Shown here one piece after another: positions 1 to 8,469 of a stretch of DNA of 33,808 nucleotides. The notes below the pieces were generated by a model. That model was given only the letters and a program-made list of their open reading frames with translations, was not told the DNA's origin and searched no databases. This stretch comes from Nitrososphaerales archaeon. GTDB taxonomy: Archaea; Thermoproteota; Nitrososphaeria; Nitrososphaerales; Nitrososphaeraceae. The translations under genes were made by a program, and so were the position numbers. Each line of letters begins with the position of its first letter. Position 1 is the first letter of the stretch. The stretch is taken from NCBI GenBank assembly GCA_029237525.1, contig JARBAU010000312.1, positions 1 through 33,808 of the forward strand, read 5' to 3'.

Positions 1-192
1 AATCCCTATATTCTACTACTAATTCAATATTTCTTAACACAATGGATGACAAAATATTAAATTTCATTATCCCAAGAAACGAAACGAAACTAAAAATCGG
101 GGAACTCAGAACAATACCTCGATACTAATATCTATATCGAATTGTAAATTAATTCGTTCAATATTCTACTAATATGACGATACTTAGATGTT

Positions 193-218
193 ATCAAAGA
201 TATCAAAGATATCAAATA
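193..218. repeat. 9-nt tandem repeat, about three units
   Basis: The unit ATCAAAGAT is repeated in tandem (third copy ATCAAATAT) in the short spacer just downstream of the glycosyltransferase stop codon. It is AT-rich and probably a slippage product; no function is implied. Confidence 0.6.
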
Positions 219-231
219 TTATGTTGACATA

Positions 232-1116
232 CTAGTGCATATAAACACTTTCCAAACGTGAAACAACATTCATGGGAGCATACTCATCTGGCAAACCATG
301 CCTGCGATCTAACTTATAATCCAAAACACTAAGACCACATGCTAATGCCTCTAAACCTGTCTTGCTGAGAGCCTGTAAAATTGTTTCATTTACATATTTA
401 ATGTCTACATAGTCTGTGTATTGTCCTAGAAAGCTCGGCATGTCGGCATGCTTTATCGGATTCTGAGATCTGTCATAAATTTCGATATCCAGGCTAATAT
501 TTTTATTCTTACAATAATCTAATACCCATTGCGCATTGGTCACCTCAGTCTCTAAAGTTAGGGCCTTCTTCTTTTTTTGATATAATATATGTGGCTTAAA
601 ATGCTCTATGTCAACTGGATTAGGAACATAAAATGCGTTACTAACCAAAGGTAATAGATCTGGGGTAGAAACTATGACTGCGTCTGCCATACGCTGAGCA
701 TTCAAATGGACTCTCAAGATAATGTCTCTAATTCTTCTATAGGTGAATATACCTCTAACGACTAAATCCGATAATTTCGACCTGTGTGGAAGCTTCTGTT
801 TTTTTATTCCACGAACATCTGAACCATGATATTGAAGGATGATCTTTTTTGAAGTCCCGAATTCTTTTCGAAACATGGAAACCATATCGGCCCTACTGTG
901 TATGTGTAGAATATCTGCAGAGCGCGCTTCATATAAGCTTCTTTGAATAAAATCCTCTTTTATAGTTTCAATAATAAATTCATTATAAAACCTGCCAATT
1001 CCATATTTGTCATATTCTCTAGCCATGATTGCCTTTGAATTGTGTCCTCGTAATTTCTGATATTTTGCCAGGACAAATGCTACGCCAGCCTGATCCCACA
1101 CGTGAAGAATTCGCAA
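232..1116 (-). CDS. Glycosyltransferase family 1/4-like protein
   Basis: Predicted cytoplasmic glycosyltransferase (GT-B fold, group 1 type) moving a sugar from an activated donor onto a glycan, lipid or protein acceptor. In its 294 residues the N-terminal acceptor domain shows DILHIHSR and LQYHGSDVRG (about 68-103), the linker carries VPNPVDIEHFKP (about 165-176), and the C-terminus keeps SKTGLEALACGLSVL, the place where GT4 enzymes bind the donor phosphate. The donor domain is shorter than usual (families typically exceed 330 aa), so the substrate cannot be named. The start is TTG, chosen because AGGAGGT (1124-1130) sits 7 nt upstream and the product then begins MRILHVWDQ, a normal GT first strand. 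It is divergent from the methyltransferase at 1796; a role in surface glycan synthesis is inferred. Confidence 0.8.
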   Translation of the reverse strand: MRILHVWDQAGVAFVLAKYQKLRGHNSKAIMAREYDKYGIGRFYNEFIIETIKEDFIQRSLYEARSADILHIHSRADMVSMFRKEFGTSKKIILQYHGSDVRGIKKQKLPHRSKLSDLVVRGIFTYRRIRDIILRVHLNAQRMADAVIVSTPDLLPLVSNAFYVPNPVDIEHFKPHILYQKKKKALTLETEVTNAQWVLDYCKNKNISLDIEIYDRSQNPIKHADMPSFLGQYTDYVDIKYVNETILQALSKTGLEALACGLSVLDYKLDRRHGLPDEYAPMNVVSRLESVYMH

Positions 1117-1754
1117 ATTAAATACCTCCTGTTGTCTGCATCACATTCTAAAATTCCAAGAGTTACAAACAATAGCAGCTGAATGGCCACGAATTATTAG
1201 TTTTTGACTATTTCTTGTTCTATTGAACCTCTTGGGATCTAAATGTATAGTCATCCTGAGATGATTATAGGTCAGCTTTACTAACTTATTTAAAATCTGT
1301 TAATAAGTATAAGTATATTTCACTAATCAATAATAAGGCTCTTTACTTGTAGAACATTGTAAGTTCTTATTAGTTGATACATAATTTTACTAGGCATTAT
1401 ATAGTAATAGAAAATCCATCGCAATCATGATACAATTCTTTACTACAGCTACTTTTGTTCCGTCAATAAGGATTATTCTATCATATCATTAACTGTAGGA
1501 CACTGTACTAAACCATTTTCATCTAAAAGGCTTCACTTAGCTGATTAAAAGCTAAGATAAGCGAAATACATTTACTTTGTAAGTGACCATTTGCTCCATG
1601 TAACGTAGACCAAGGGACCACTCCTGCTTCTGTATTTAGGGGTATGTTATCATTCTTATTTGAATATTTATTTTAGAATTTGTCTAGAAATTTGTAACGG
1701 TCAATATATTGGCTTCTGCACACATATGCCAAGATGTATTTTTAGATTTTCTCT
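1117..1754. other. Divergent intergenic spacer
   Basis: AT-rich spacer between the divergent glycosyltransferase and methyltransferase. The only structure I see is a perfect 7-bp hairpin (1536-1542 with 1550-1556, 7-nt loop) without a U-tract. No convincing coding remnant was found. Confidence 0.5.
1124..1130 (-). promoter_or_regulatory. Shine-Dalgarno site of the glycosyltransferase
   Basis: AGGAGGT on the minus strand, 7 nt before a TTG codon. It decides the start codon and shows that at least some genes here use leadered translation. Confidence 0.7.
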
Positions 1755-1802
1755 GCCTTTCTTACTAAACAATGGACAGCCTTTCTTACTAAACAATGGA
1801 CA
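1755..1802 (+). repeat. Perfect 24-nt tandem duplication covering the start codon of the methyltransferase
   Basis: Positions 1755-1778 and 1779-1802 are identical, starting GCCTTTCTTACTAAAC and ending AATGGACA. Each unit carries an ATG (1772 and 1796) in the same frame because 24 is a multiple of three, but the duplicated segment contains TAA (1790-1792). The upstream ATG therefore encodes only MDSLSY and stops 3 nt before the real start. Confidence 0.95.
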
Positions 1803-2629
1803 TATATACAGTCGACTCTAGATTTGGACAAGTGGGTGTCCCTGGAACTAAAGAATATTGGGAAGGCAGACTAAAGAGCACATATGATCTCCACGGAACT
1901 GGCTTCATTGGTTTAGGAAGACACTACAATAGTTGGATGTATAAAATCAGAAAAGAAGTAGTTCTTCGCAAAATGAAGGCACTCCACATTGATTTTACTA
2001 ATGTGAGTGTTCTAGATATAGGCTCTGGAGTCGGCTTTTTTATAGATATCTGGAAAGAACTTGGTGCAAGGGTGACAGGGATTGATCTAACCAATGTAGC
2101 TGTGAAAAATTTGAAACTAAAATATCCTACTGATGAATTTTATACCGTCGATATAGGAGATGATCTAAACGAATCGCTTGAGAATAGAAAATTTGACATT
2201 GTTTCGGCATTCGATATATTATTTCATATTGTTGATGATAATCGATATAAAAAATCCATTAAGAATATTCATTCTGTTTTAAGGCCACATGGTCTCTTTA
2301 TTTTCTCAGATAATTTCATTCATGGGGAAGTTGTTAAGTCTACTTATCAAGTCAGTAGACAACTTAGTACAATCGAAAATATATTAGCTCAAAATGAATT
2401 TGATATAATTGATCGTTGTCCGATGTTTTTTTTGATGAGCACACCAATAGATACAACATCACCCGTCGCTAAGCTCTGGTGGAGATTCATTCAATCTTTT
2501 CTTGTGCGATATGGTGATGTTGCAGGACTGTTAGTTGGTGGAGTCTTGTACCCATTGGAATCCGTATTGGTAAGAGTAATGAAGGAAAGCCCTACCACCG
2601 AAATGATGATATGTAGACTGCATAGTTGA
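1796..2629 (+). CDS. Class I SAM-dependent methyltransferase
   Basis: Predicted soluble S-adenosylmethionine-dependent methyltransferase of 277 aa. The Rossmann core is clear: motif I VLDIGSGVGFF (about 69-79), an acidic end of strand 2 in VTGIDLTNVAV, motif II/III around DIVSAFDILFHIVDD, and a motif IV/post-I segment HSVLRPHGLFIFSDNF. This resembles the Methyltransf_11/23 type often found in glycan, quinone or small-molecule modification. The C-terminal third (about 200-277) is hydrophobic and aromatic-rich and could contact lipid or a partner. The acceptor is unknown. It faces the glycosyltransferase across a 680-bp spacer, so a surface-glycan role is inferred only. The start codon lies in the second copy of a 24-nt tandem duplication, which leaves a six-codon upstream ORF. 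Confidence 0.85.
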   Translation: MDIYTVDSRFGQVGVPGTKEYWEGRLKSTYDLHGTGFIGLGRHYNSWMYKIRKEVVLRKMKALHIDFTNVSVLDIGSGVGFFIDIWKELGARVTGIDLTNVAVKNLKLKYPTDEFYTVDIGDDLNESLENRKFDIVSAFDILFHIVDDNRYKKSIKNIHSVLRPHGLFIFSDNFIHGEVVKSTYQVSRQLSTIENILAQNEFDIIDRCPMFFLMSTPIDTTSPVAKLWWRFIQSFLVRYGDVAGLLVGGVLYPLESVLVRVMKESPTTEMMICRLHS

Positions 2630-2709
2630 GGCTCCTATGTAGAACACCAATAACAGAAAGACTAGGATAAGGTTTTTATTAATAAATGAGAGTTCGAGTC
2701 GAAAAATAC

Positions 2710-2996
2710 CTAAAAAGTTAATATCACAAATTTGGGAATGTTCGTTACGTTAAGGTTATGGTTTGCTATATTTATTTGAATAATCTTTACTTTCCTTTTA
2801 AATTTAGATGGTATAATACCTATATCATAGTATGCGAAGTTTAATTTTATTCCTATTAGATACGTTACAATATTGCGAGGATTATTCCTTTCTTGCTTTC
2901 TTTAATACTTTCATAGGAAACAAAGGCATCAAGTAATTCGTAGACATCAAGTTGATTATGTAATATTAAATCTATAATAGAATCTACGTTATAGTC
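2710..2996 (-). pseudogene. Decayed tyrosine recombinase (integrase), core-binding domain fragment
   Basis: Two minus-strand frames together give the N-terminal SAM-like domain of a thaumarchaeal tyrosine recombinase. The first (2996 down to TAA at 2865) encodes a stretch with LILHNQLDVYELLDAFVSYE. The second, shifted frame continues with NFAYYDIGIIPSKFKRKVKI. These match in order the segments LDVYDVLNGYSAYL and NFLEYHDVDISPRIFKVKVK of the better preserved integrase at 28952-30134. The catalytic domain is absent, and at least one frameshift and stops are present. It is a fossil of an older integration event; the part below about 2780 is only an open frame. Confidence 0.6.
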
Positions 2997-2999
2997 CTG

Positions 3000-3620
3000 G
3001 TCGATCGCTGATTAAGAGCTCTCTGTATATGTAATAGTCCTGTCAAAATAATTGCGCTCGGTCCTTCAACTGTTCTTTCCTACAGTATTTAAAAATACTC
3101 TGGTTTTTGAATAACTTCCAATTTCCTGTCATAAGGACTTCTTTAGCAATAATTTTTTATTCATAGATCTAAATATAAACTATTTTAGTTGATAGATAAT
3201 GATAGATATAATTATGTTGAAAATATTGTAGTTCCATCTTTCTAAGATATAGTCTAATACGCAATAAATGGTTGGATTTTTGACTTATTCAGTATGTAGA
3301 GATGCCTTAAACGTAGGATCCACTACTAGTATAGAACTCAAATTAGTTTTTTTATGTGATGTCAATAATATTCTATTGATGTATTGTTAAACTAAAAAAT
3401 CAATTATACGACATCTTTGTTACCTCTATTAATAACACTTTATAGAATTTCAAAAGTGCCTAAACCGGTGCAAAGATATTGTCTCAATACTCATGTTGCA
3501 GTAGAGAAACCCTCTGATTGTAATCAGATAAAAGAATCATCATTAACTAAACAGTAGTCGAGTTGAGCACATTCATTCGGAATTCTGAAAAAAATAAAAT
3601 GTTAACGAGATCGATTAAAT
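3000..3620. other. Spacer, no gene recognised
   Basis: AT-rich DNA upstream of the integrase fossil. The first 100-150 bp may hold further, unalignable integrase sequence; I see no other coding signal, repeat or RNA. Confidence 0.4.
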
Positions 3621-3623
3621 CAG

Positions 3624-3776
3624 TCAGCTTACCTCAAGCTCTTTAATTCTCTCAGATATACCTTGCTTTTCTTTATCTAGCTCATCTTGATACTCTTTCA
3701 GCAAAGCAATACGTTCCTCTTTAGTAAGAAAGCTCCTGGCTCTCTGAAATCCCGATCCGGAACAACCACAACCCAA
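3624..3776 (-). CDS. Small Cys/Gly-rich protein with a helical tail, divergent from PadR
   Basis: A 50-residue protein beginning (M)GCGCSGSGFQRARSF followed by a charged amphipathic helix (LTKEERIALLKEYQDELD through ERIKELEVS). The N-terminal CGC could bind metal or be acylated; the rest looks like a short coiled coil. The start is TTG, supported by a perfect Shine-Dalgarno AAGGAGGTGA at 3785-3794. Small proteins of this shape (CGCG-rich head plus a TKEEKI..L..YK..L helix) are, to my knowledge, commonly encoded beside PadR regulators in archaea; biochemical function is unknown. It is divergently arranged with the PadR gene, with a shared operator-like inverted repeat between them, so it is a likely PadR target. 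Confidence 0.75.
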   Translation of the reverse strand: MGCGCSGSGFQRARSFLTKEERIALLKEYQDELDKEKQGISERIKELEVS

Positions 3777-3784
3777 ATTTCTAT

Positions 3785-3794
3785 TCACCTCCTT
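3785..3794 (-). promoter_or_regulatory. Strong Shine-Dalgarno site
   Basis: AAGGAGGTGA on the minus strand, 8 nt before the TTG start of the small Cys/Gly-rich gene. It is the strongest ribosome binding site seen in the window and the main reason for calling that short ORF. Confidence 0.8.
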
Positions 3795-3807
3795 ATCTCC
3801 TTAAACA

Positions 3808-3863
3808 TATTGGATATACGATATATCATCTTCGATGTATTTATATATATCGCATACCCAATA
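3808..3863. promoter_or_regulatory. Operator-like inverted repeat between divergent PadR and small Cys/Gly-rich gene
   Basis: The left arm 3808-3827 (TATTGGATATACGATATATC) and the reverse complement of the right arm 3844-3863 (TATTGGGTATGCGATATATA) agree at 17 of 20 positions, separated by 16 nt. The right arm covers the TATA-like TTATATATAT about 30 nt upstream of the PadR start; the left arm covers the corresponding promoter position of the divergent gene. This fits a regulator dimer pair repressing both genes. PadR autoregulation is common in the family; binding here is inferred. Confidence 0.6.
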
Positions 3864-3877
3864 TATTATACGGTCAT

Positions 3878-4195
3878 ATGAGGTCATTTTCTAATGATAA
3901 TGGTAGTTATTGCTGTGACATGAGGGGTATGTTAGGCTTCCTAATACTATTCTTACTCTCAAAAAAGCCAATGCATGGACAAGAAATTGCAGAAGAAATT
4001 GCGAGAAGAAAGGGGGAGAGACCGAGTCCTGGCACCATCTATCCGGCACTAAAGAGCCTCAGAGAGATGGGATTTATCGCCAGCGACGAAAGAGAAGGGA
4101 AAACAATAGTCTATACACTTACGGAGAGAGGCAAAAATGCGCTTAGAATTTCCAAACGGAGATTTATAAGAACTTTCCTCGGAGTTTTCCCTTAA
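3878..4195 (+). CDS. PadR-family transcriptional regulator
   Basis: A 105-aa winged-helix protein of the PadR family, which usually represses a neighbouring stress, efflux or small-protein gene and its own promoter. It shows the diagnostic MRGMLGFLILFLLSKKPMHG helix (about 15-34), then GQEIAEEI, the recognition region PSPGTIYPALKSLREMGFI, and the beta-wing ending VYTLTERGKNAL. The C-terminal dimerisation helix is short, so it is a minimal PadR. The start at 3878 keeps an N-terminal YCCDM stretch; an internal ATG at codon 15 is an alternative and would remove a Cys pair. No good Shine-Dalgarno is visible. It is divergent from the Cys/Gly-rich gene with an inverted repeat in between. Confidence 0.88.
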   Translation: MRSFSNDNGSYCCDMRGMLGFLILFLLSKKPMHGQEIAEEIARRKGERPSPGTIYPALKSLREMGFIASDEREGKTIVYTLTERGKNALRISKRRFIRTFLGVFP

Positions 4196-4281
4196 TTCCA
4201 CAGTTTCAAAATATAGTTCGTAGCAGAATTTGTACAATATGTAAATAATAGAATGACGAAAAGTACTATGTAGGCTTTAAA

Positions 4282-4539
4282 GTGGTCTGTAAAGGCATTT
4301 GCATCCGACATAAAGCAAGGAAACCAGTAGGTTCAGGCCGTTATGTTAGTGGACAAAAACGTTGTCAGATATGTGAGTTATTTATAGAGTGGGCAGGATT
4401 ATGGTGTCCATGCTGCGGCTATAGATTGAGAACCAAGCCTAGAAATTTAAAGTACAAAACTAAGCTTAGGGCAAGAACTAAAGATCGCATGGATGTAAAC
4501 AAGTTCCTTCTGCAAAAGTCAACAACAAATAGGCTATGA
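4282..4539 (+). CDS. Small zinc-ribbon-like protein
   Basis: An 85-residue basic protein with two closely spaced Cys pairs, CQIC (about 28-31) and CPCC (about 43-46), and further N-terminal Cys in MVCKGICIRH, followed by GYRLRTKPRNLKYKTKLRART. This looks like a compact zinc ribbon with a positively charged tail, consistent with nucleic-acid or protein binding; no reaction can be assigned. I believe close relatives are widespread in ammonia-oxidising archaea. The start is GTG (4282); the upstream frame offers nothing better and there is no clear ribosome binding site. It lies 86 bp downstream of PadR on the same strand. Confidence 0.75.
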   Translation: MVCKGICIRHKARKPVGSGRYVSGQKRCQICELFIEWAGLWCPCCGYRLRTKPRNLKYKTKLRARTKDRMDVNKFLLQKSTTNRL

Positions 4540-5008
4540 GCCACCATTATGGTGTTGGTATAGTCAATAAATATCATTTTGAACAATGTTATTTATGCTA
4601 GAATACGAGAATCCTCTAGTAACTGATCTGCATAGAAAAATCCCGATGACTAAGCAGAAGATGGGGTCAACCCCTTCAATAACTGCATTTAACGATCGAG
4701 ATCGTTATGGAACTGGGAAACAGAAAGAAAAATTAAAAAATAATGTCTAACATCTATGGATCTTATAATATCATAATCTACTCTTCAGACACTAATGTAG
4801 TAAGGATTACAGCAATATATATGCAAAGCAAATCCTGATGGATACTAGCATATATATTCAATAATTTAAAATCAGGTGTTAGTACGATAATTTATAACGA
4901 GAAGCCCAGGGCATCTGCACACTCCCACTTGTTTTGTTAACTCTATTATTCGAATAGCATATTATTATATCATATACTCTCCAATCTAATATTGAGGCTT
5001 TCAAAACA
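4540..5008. other. Spacer with two inverted repeats
   Basis: No gene was recognised. It contains the short palindrome GGGGTCAACCCC near 4665-4676 and a perfect 11-bp inverted repeat (4814-4824 AATATATATGC, 4848-4858) with a 23-nt spacer. Either may be a transcription or termination element; no further evidence. Confidence 0.5.
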
Positions 5009-5143
5009 TTGAAAACTTGTCATGTCTGTAAGGGAGCAGGCAAATTACCAGTAACGCAAGTCCCAAATGCAGAATCAGATGGTGAGGAGACAGCAGGTGA
5101 TTGTCCAACCTGTAACGGTACAGGGAAATTAGATGACGATTGA
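5009..5143 (+). CDS. Stand-alone DnaJ-type zinc finger microprotein (CxxCxGxG x2)
   Basis: A 44-residue ORF starting at TTG and reading (M)KTCHVCKGAGKLP, an acidic linker, then DCPTCNGTGKLDDD. The two CxxCxGxG repeats are the zinc-binding signature of the DnaJ cysteine-rich domain, but there is no J-domain or substrate-binding region and only two of the usual four repeats, enough for one zinc ion. Similar tiny proteins occur as chaperone or metal-handling accessories; the role here is unknown. The motif spacing makes chance unlikely. The start is uncertain: an in-frame ATT 21 nt upstream is a less likely alternative. Confidence 0.7.
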   Translation: MKTCHVCKGAGKLPVTQVPNAESDGEETAGDCPTCNGTGKLDDD

Positions 5144-5871
5144 GATGATTTAAATTAGATTAGCCAATTAATTAGTCAAAAATCAGTTTGAAATGTATCC
5201 AATGATGTTAAGGCAACTGATCTACACCACCGTTTGTCTGATTCTAGAAAGATTAGTAGTAGGCTTTATTTCATTTATTTATTTACTTTCTTTACCTATC
5301 TATCAAAGTACGACGAACTTAACCAGGGATTTTAAATCGAAATAAATGAAAATATATCAATTATTTGATTCAAGATTGTGTATATGCTCTGGCTTTTTTC
5401 TGGTAGATAGAAATGCCTATTTGACCATATATAAAATCCTGCATATATTCACGAACTAATTTGCCTGCGAAATCAGGCCTACAGATTATTCAAACGTCTT
5501 CGTAAAAAGACTCTGCTAATACTACAGAATTACCCACTTTAGTTCGAAAGGACGTTATGCTATCGTCTAGCATCGGATCTTAAGTAACTTGCATGCTTGA
5601 TATACCCCATTCGTAGTTAAATATAAAGCAGCCTCATTCATATCCCAAACTCTCTTAAATTGATTAAAATTTGTAGCTAATATATTTTTCTGCTGAGCAG
5701 CCAATCGTACTTAGAATTGGAACGAGTAGACTAAATTTGAATTCATGATACCTCAAGATTAGTTATTGAAGGTCATATTATGTAGTCGAAATATTTGATT
5801 TCGTAGAAATATAAGTGGGTTTTTACATATCGAATCATAATAACATCTTTTGAAAAGAAGATGATCTAAAT
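5144..5871. other. Spacer with possible degraded coding sequence
   Basis: No intact gene. On the minus strand an open frame at 5567-5704 (45 codons, containing FNQFKRVWDMNEAALYLT) and a second frame just downstream (about 5495-5566, containing TSFRTKVGNSVVLAESFYED) look protein-like but are separated by stops and a frameshift. I could not assign a family. Confidence 0.3.
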
Positions 5872-6210
5872 ATGAAAGCAAAGTGTGGTCATATAGTTAG
5901 GAATGAAGAAATATCATATGTAAATGCACATTATGGTTTATGTAGGCAATGTCATTCAAATTTTGTTTTTCTTGTTGAACTAGAAGGTCAGTATGGGAAA
6001 AATGCCTTAATAGAGTACTGGTTTGCTATGATACTCTCCAATCTCTCAGAGAATAGAGAAAAAACAAAATGTCTTCTTGATCATTTGATCGATTATTACC
6101 AAGATAAATTAAACAACGGCTCATCGTCGTATGATGAAGCATACATACAGAAGATGATGTTTATGCTGCGTTCATTGCAAAATCCAAGTGATGAAAAATC
6201 CTTAGTATAG
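5872..6210 (+). CDS. Hypothetical protein with N-terminal CxH/CxxCH motif
   Basis: A 112-aa protein of unknown function. The N-terminus contains KCGHIV (about 4-9) and LCRQCHSNF (about 23-31), a spacing compatible with one bound metal ion. The remainder is predicted helical, with an aromatic patch (EYWFAMILSNLSENREKTKCLLDHLIDYY) and no membrane segment or signal peptide. The ATG start fits; there is no strong ribosome binding site but a purine-rich GAAAAGAAGATGATC lies just upstream. It stands alone on the plus strand. I do not recognise the family. Confidence 0.6.
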   Translation: MKAKCGHIVRNEEISYVNAHYGLCRQCHSNFVFLVELEGQYGKNALIEYWFAMILSNLSENREKTKCLLDHLIDYYQDKLNNGSSSYDEAYIQKMMFMLRSLQNPSDEKSLV

Positions 6211-6212
6211 CT

Positions 6213-6320
6213 TTGCAAATAACAATAACAATACTGGCAGATTCTGCTAATTCTAAATTGAAAGCTGCTTACGCAAATCCATTCCGTGCCCTACATTGGC
6301 TTGAAGAGTCAATTAATTGA
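6213..6320 (+). CDS. Possible small ORF, unidentified
   Basis: A TTG-initiated 35-codon frame beginning just after the stop of the 112-aa gene, with the peptide ADSANSKLKAAYANPFRALH and ending WLEESIN. Its composition is protein-like and the position suggests translational coupling or a relic of a longer C-terminus. No family was recognised and no ribosome binding site is visible, so it may be noise. Confidence 0.2.
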   Translation: MQITITILADSANSKLKAAYANPFRALHWLEESIN

Positions 6321-7217
6321 CCACCGCAACCACAATATAGAATTCAACTTTAAGAATTTTATAGGCTTATTTAGCCAAAAACAGATCGTGTCCCTGATAG
6401 CAAAGTATCATCTTGAATACCCCAGCAGTGAGTGAGTTACACTTAGTTACCAATCCACTAGGCTATAGTTAAACAGTTACATACATTGATAACGAAGAAA
6501 TAAAAAAATAGAACCGTCGTCAAGAGATACGTATAGATGATCTAAGATGACTTGCACTTATGATATCCAAACAATTGTTACGAATGTGTTTGATATGGAC
6601 GCCATGTCAAAACCCTATCTTCATCAACCTCAAGTTAGTTGAATCTTGAAATGGTTACGAATCAAGAAGACTAAGTTCCATTTGTATTACAATGTCAGCA
6701 ACAGTGGGGATCCTAGAATTGGATATAGCAATGTTGTTTGATGATGTGCTTGATTAGTGGTGTTGGTGCATTCTTGATGTACAATCAGCCCACAATAATC
6801 TCTACGACTAACAAGTGACCCCATGACTGTAAAATGGAAAAAAGAACTAGTAAACTTTACTACTTTACTACTGATATGATCAATCTCAAAATTATGGTGT
6901 CAAACACTTGCGGGCATATGATAGAAAAGTAGAAAAAAACTAGTCATGGTGACCCGTAGTAATCGGAGTGATCCAAACTTTGCATTGCTGATGTGCTGCC
7001 AATTGGTGTCTATTGCATATGGGCCTTGTAGAATTTATCTTGATGGGTGACACATGCTAGTTTGCCGCTATCACCTAAATTCTAATATAAGGCTTAGTTC
7101 TCCGTAGACCACATGAACATATCATCACTATCGCTACATAAATTTATTAATGAAGCAAATCAGCAGCTAAACAGCTAAATATTATGAATTCATTTACGTG
7201 ATATTTGATCAGGCACC
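6321..7217. other. Long spacer with short degraded open frames
   Basis: About 900 bp without an intact gene. On the plus strand short open frames look coding-like (one encodes TYDIQTIVTNVFDMDAMSKP near 6550-6640, another MSATVGILELDIAMLFDDVL near 6692-6750) but end early and match nothing I can name. They are probably gene remains. Confidence 0.3.
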
Positions 7218-8042
7218 ATGAAATTCATTTTACTTATTATATTACTAATTGCGATGTTATTTACAGCAAAAAATAGCCTTGGTGCAAAGATGGTTATTTT
7301 GAGTTTTGATGACAGCACTTTGGGTCAATATACTGTCGCTAAACCGATCTTAGATAAATATGGCTTCAAAGGTACGTTCTTTACAGTCTGCAATTTTATT
7401 GGAACAGATGGTCATATGAATTGGACTCAGATAAAAACCCTACAAAAAGAAGGCCACGATATTGAATCGCATAGCATGAATCATACACATTTGTCAAAAT
7501 TATCAGATATAGAATTGCAGTATGAGATAGGTCAGTCTAGGCAATGTCTAGCTAATCACGGGATTAACTCAACTGTCTTTGCTTACCCATTTGCTGATGG
7601 TTCTGATAAACCAAATGTAGTGAAGATGGTTTCTAAATATTATACCTTAGCTAGGGCTGGAGATGATCCAATTCAATCATTGAAGTCGGTTAACAGATAC
7701 TCCATTCATGCCTTGACTCAGTCAGGCCATAAAGATTCTGCTAAGTTTACAAAATTTGTAGAAAATGTAAATCGTGCTAATTCGACTACATTCGCAAGTA
7801 TTAAATTTCATACATTTGTTAACGATACAAAAAGTAAAGGTAGGATTTCAACTAGCTCACAATTGTTTGAACAAGAAATGAAATATTTACACGATAATGG
7901 CTTTAAAGTTATTAGAATTAGTGAGTTAGGTTTTAGTCCTACAAATGATATGCTCTATGTAAAAACAGATCACAATAATGTTAATTCTAGATCTTTGCAG
8001 TATGAGAGCCTAGATCAAGAATATAAAAAATGCATTATTTAA
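7218..8042 (+). CDS. Polysaccharide deacetylase (NodB/CE4 family), secreted
   Basis: Predicted extracytoplasmic metal-dependent deacetylase removing N- or O-acetyl groups from a polysaccharide. An N-terminal signal peptide or anchor (KFILLIILLIAMLFTA, about 2-17) precedes the NodB domain. Motif 1 is LSFDDS with D31 and D32; motif 2 is SHSMNHTHL with H85 and H89, so the Asp-His-His metal triad is complete; motif 3 is FAYPFADGSD (about 121-130); a late IKFHTF (about 195-200) supplies the likely catalytic histidine. At 274 aa it is full length. The next gene downstream is another surface protein, suggesting a cell-envelope setting. The substrate is unknown. Confidence 0.9.
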   Translation: MKFILLIILLIAMLFTAKNSLGAKMVILSFDDSTLGQYTVAKPILDKYGFKGTFFTVCNFIGTDGHMNWTQIKTLQKEGHDIESHSMNHTHLSKLSDIELQYEIGQSRQCLANHGINSTVFAYPFADGSDKPNVVKMVSKYYTLARAGDDPIQSLKSVNRYSIHALTQSGHKDSAKFTKFVENVNRANSTTFASIKFHTFVNDTKSKGRISTSSQLFEQEMKYLHDNGFKVIRISELGFSPTNDMLYVKTDHNNVNSRSLQYESLDQEYKKCII

Positions 8043-8469
8043 TAGCTCCATGATCAACTACTATACATATTCATTCTCCAAACCCACTACCAACGAATAG
8101 GTTAGCCATTCAATTTATTTGGATATGTTTTATGAAGTTAAAACTGAATTATATTTCTTGTCAAGTTAAATATTGAAGTTAGCACTACCATCAAGAAAAA
8201 TTAATTAAATGAATACATGCTAACCCATCCAAGATTAGGAATCGAATTCCTTTATAGTCTACTTAAAAAGTAGTTCTGAGTATAATGTGATATATACGTC
8301 ATTCCCATAAGAAAGTTATGTAGCTTAAGAATAGTCTCGAAGTCAATAAATTGAAGTTGATTAGTTATTCCTATTCCAATAGAAGGAATACTTTAATTCT
8401 CTAACTTAAATCCATATTTCTATTAACGAATGTATTTATAATTTCATGTAGAATAATTTTCTATTCGAA
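8043..8469. other. Spacer, nothing recognised
   Basis: AT-rich region between the deacetylase and the Ig-like surface protein; no gene remnant or clear regulatory structure seen. Confidence 0.4.

Noticed and set aside
2660-2715. tRNA-like T-loop sequence GTTCGAGTC
   Set aside because: No acceptor, D or anticodon stems could be drawn around it.
3687-3881. 64-codon plus-strand ORF
   Set aside because: It is antisense to the small Cys/Gly-rich gene and its operator; low-complexity translation with no motif.
6211-6233. Similarity of TTGCAAATAACAATA here to the same string near 32961-32975
   Set aside because: Only about 15 nt of AT-rich identity with no extension; taken as chance.
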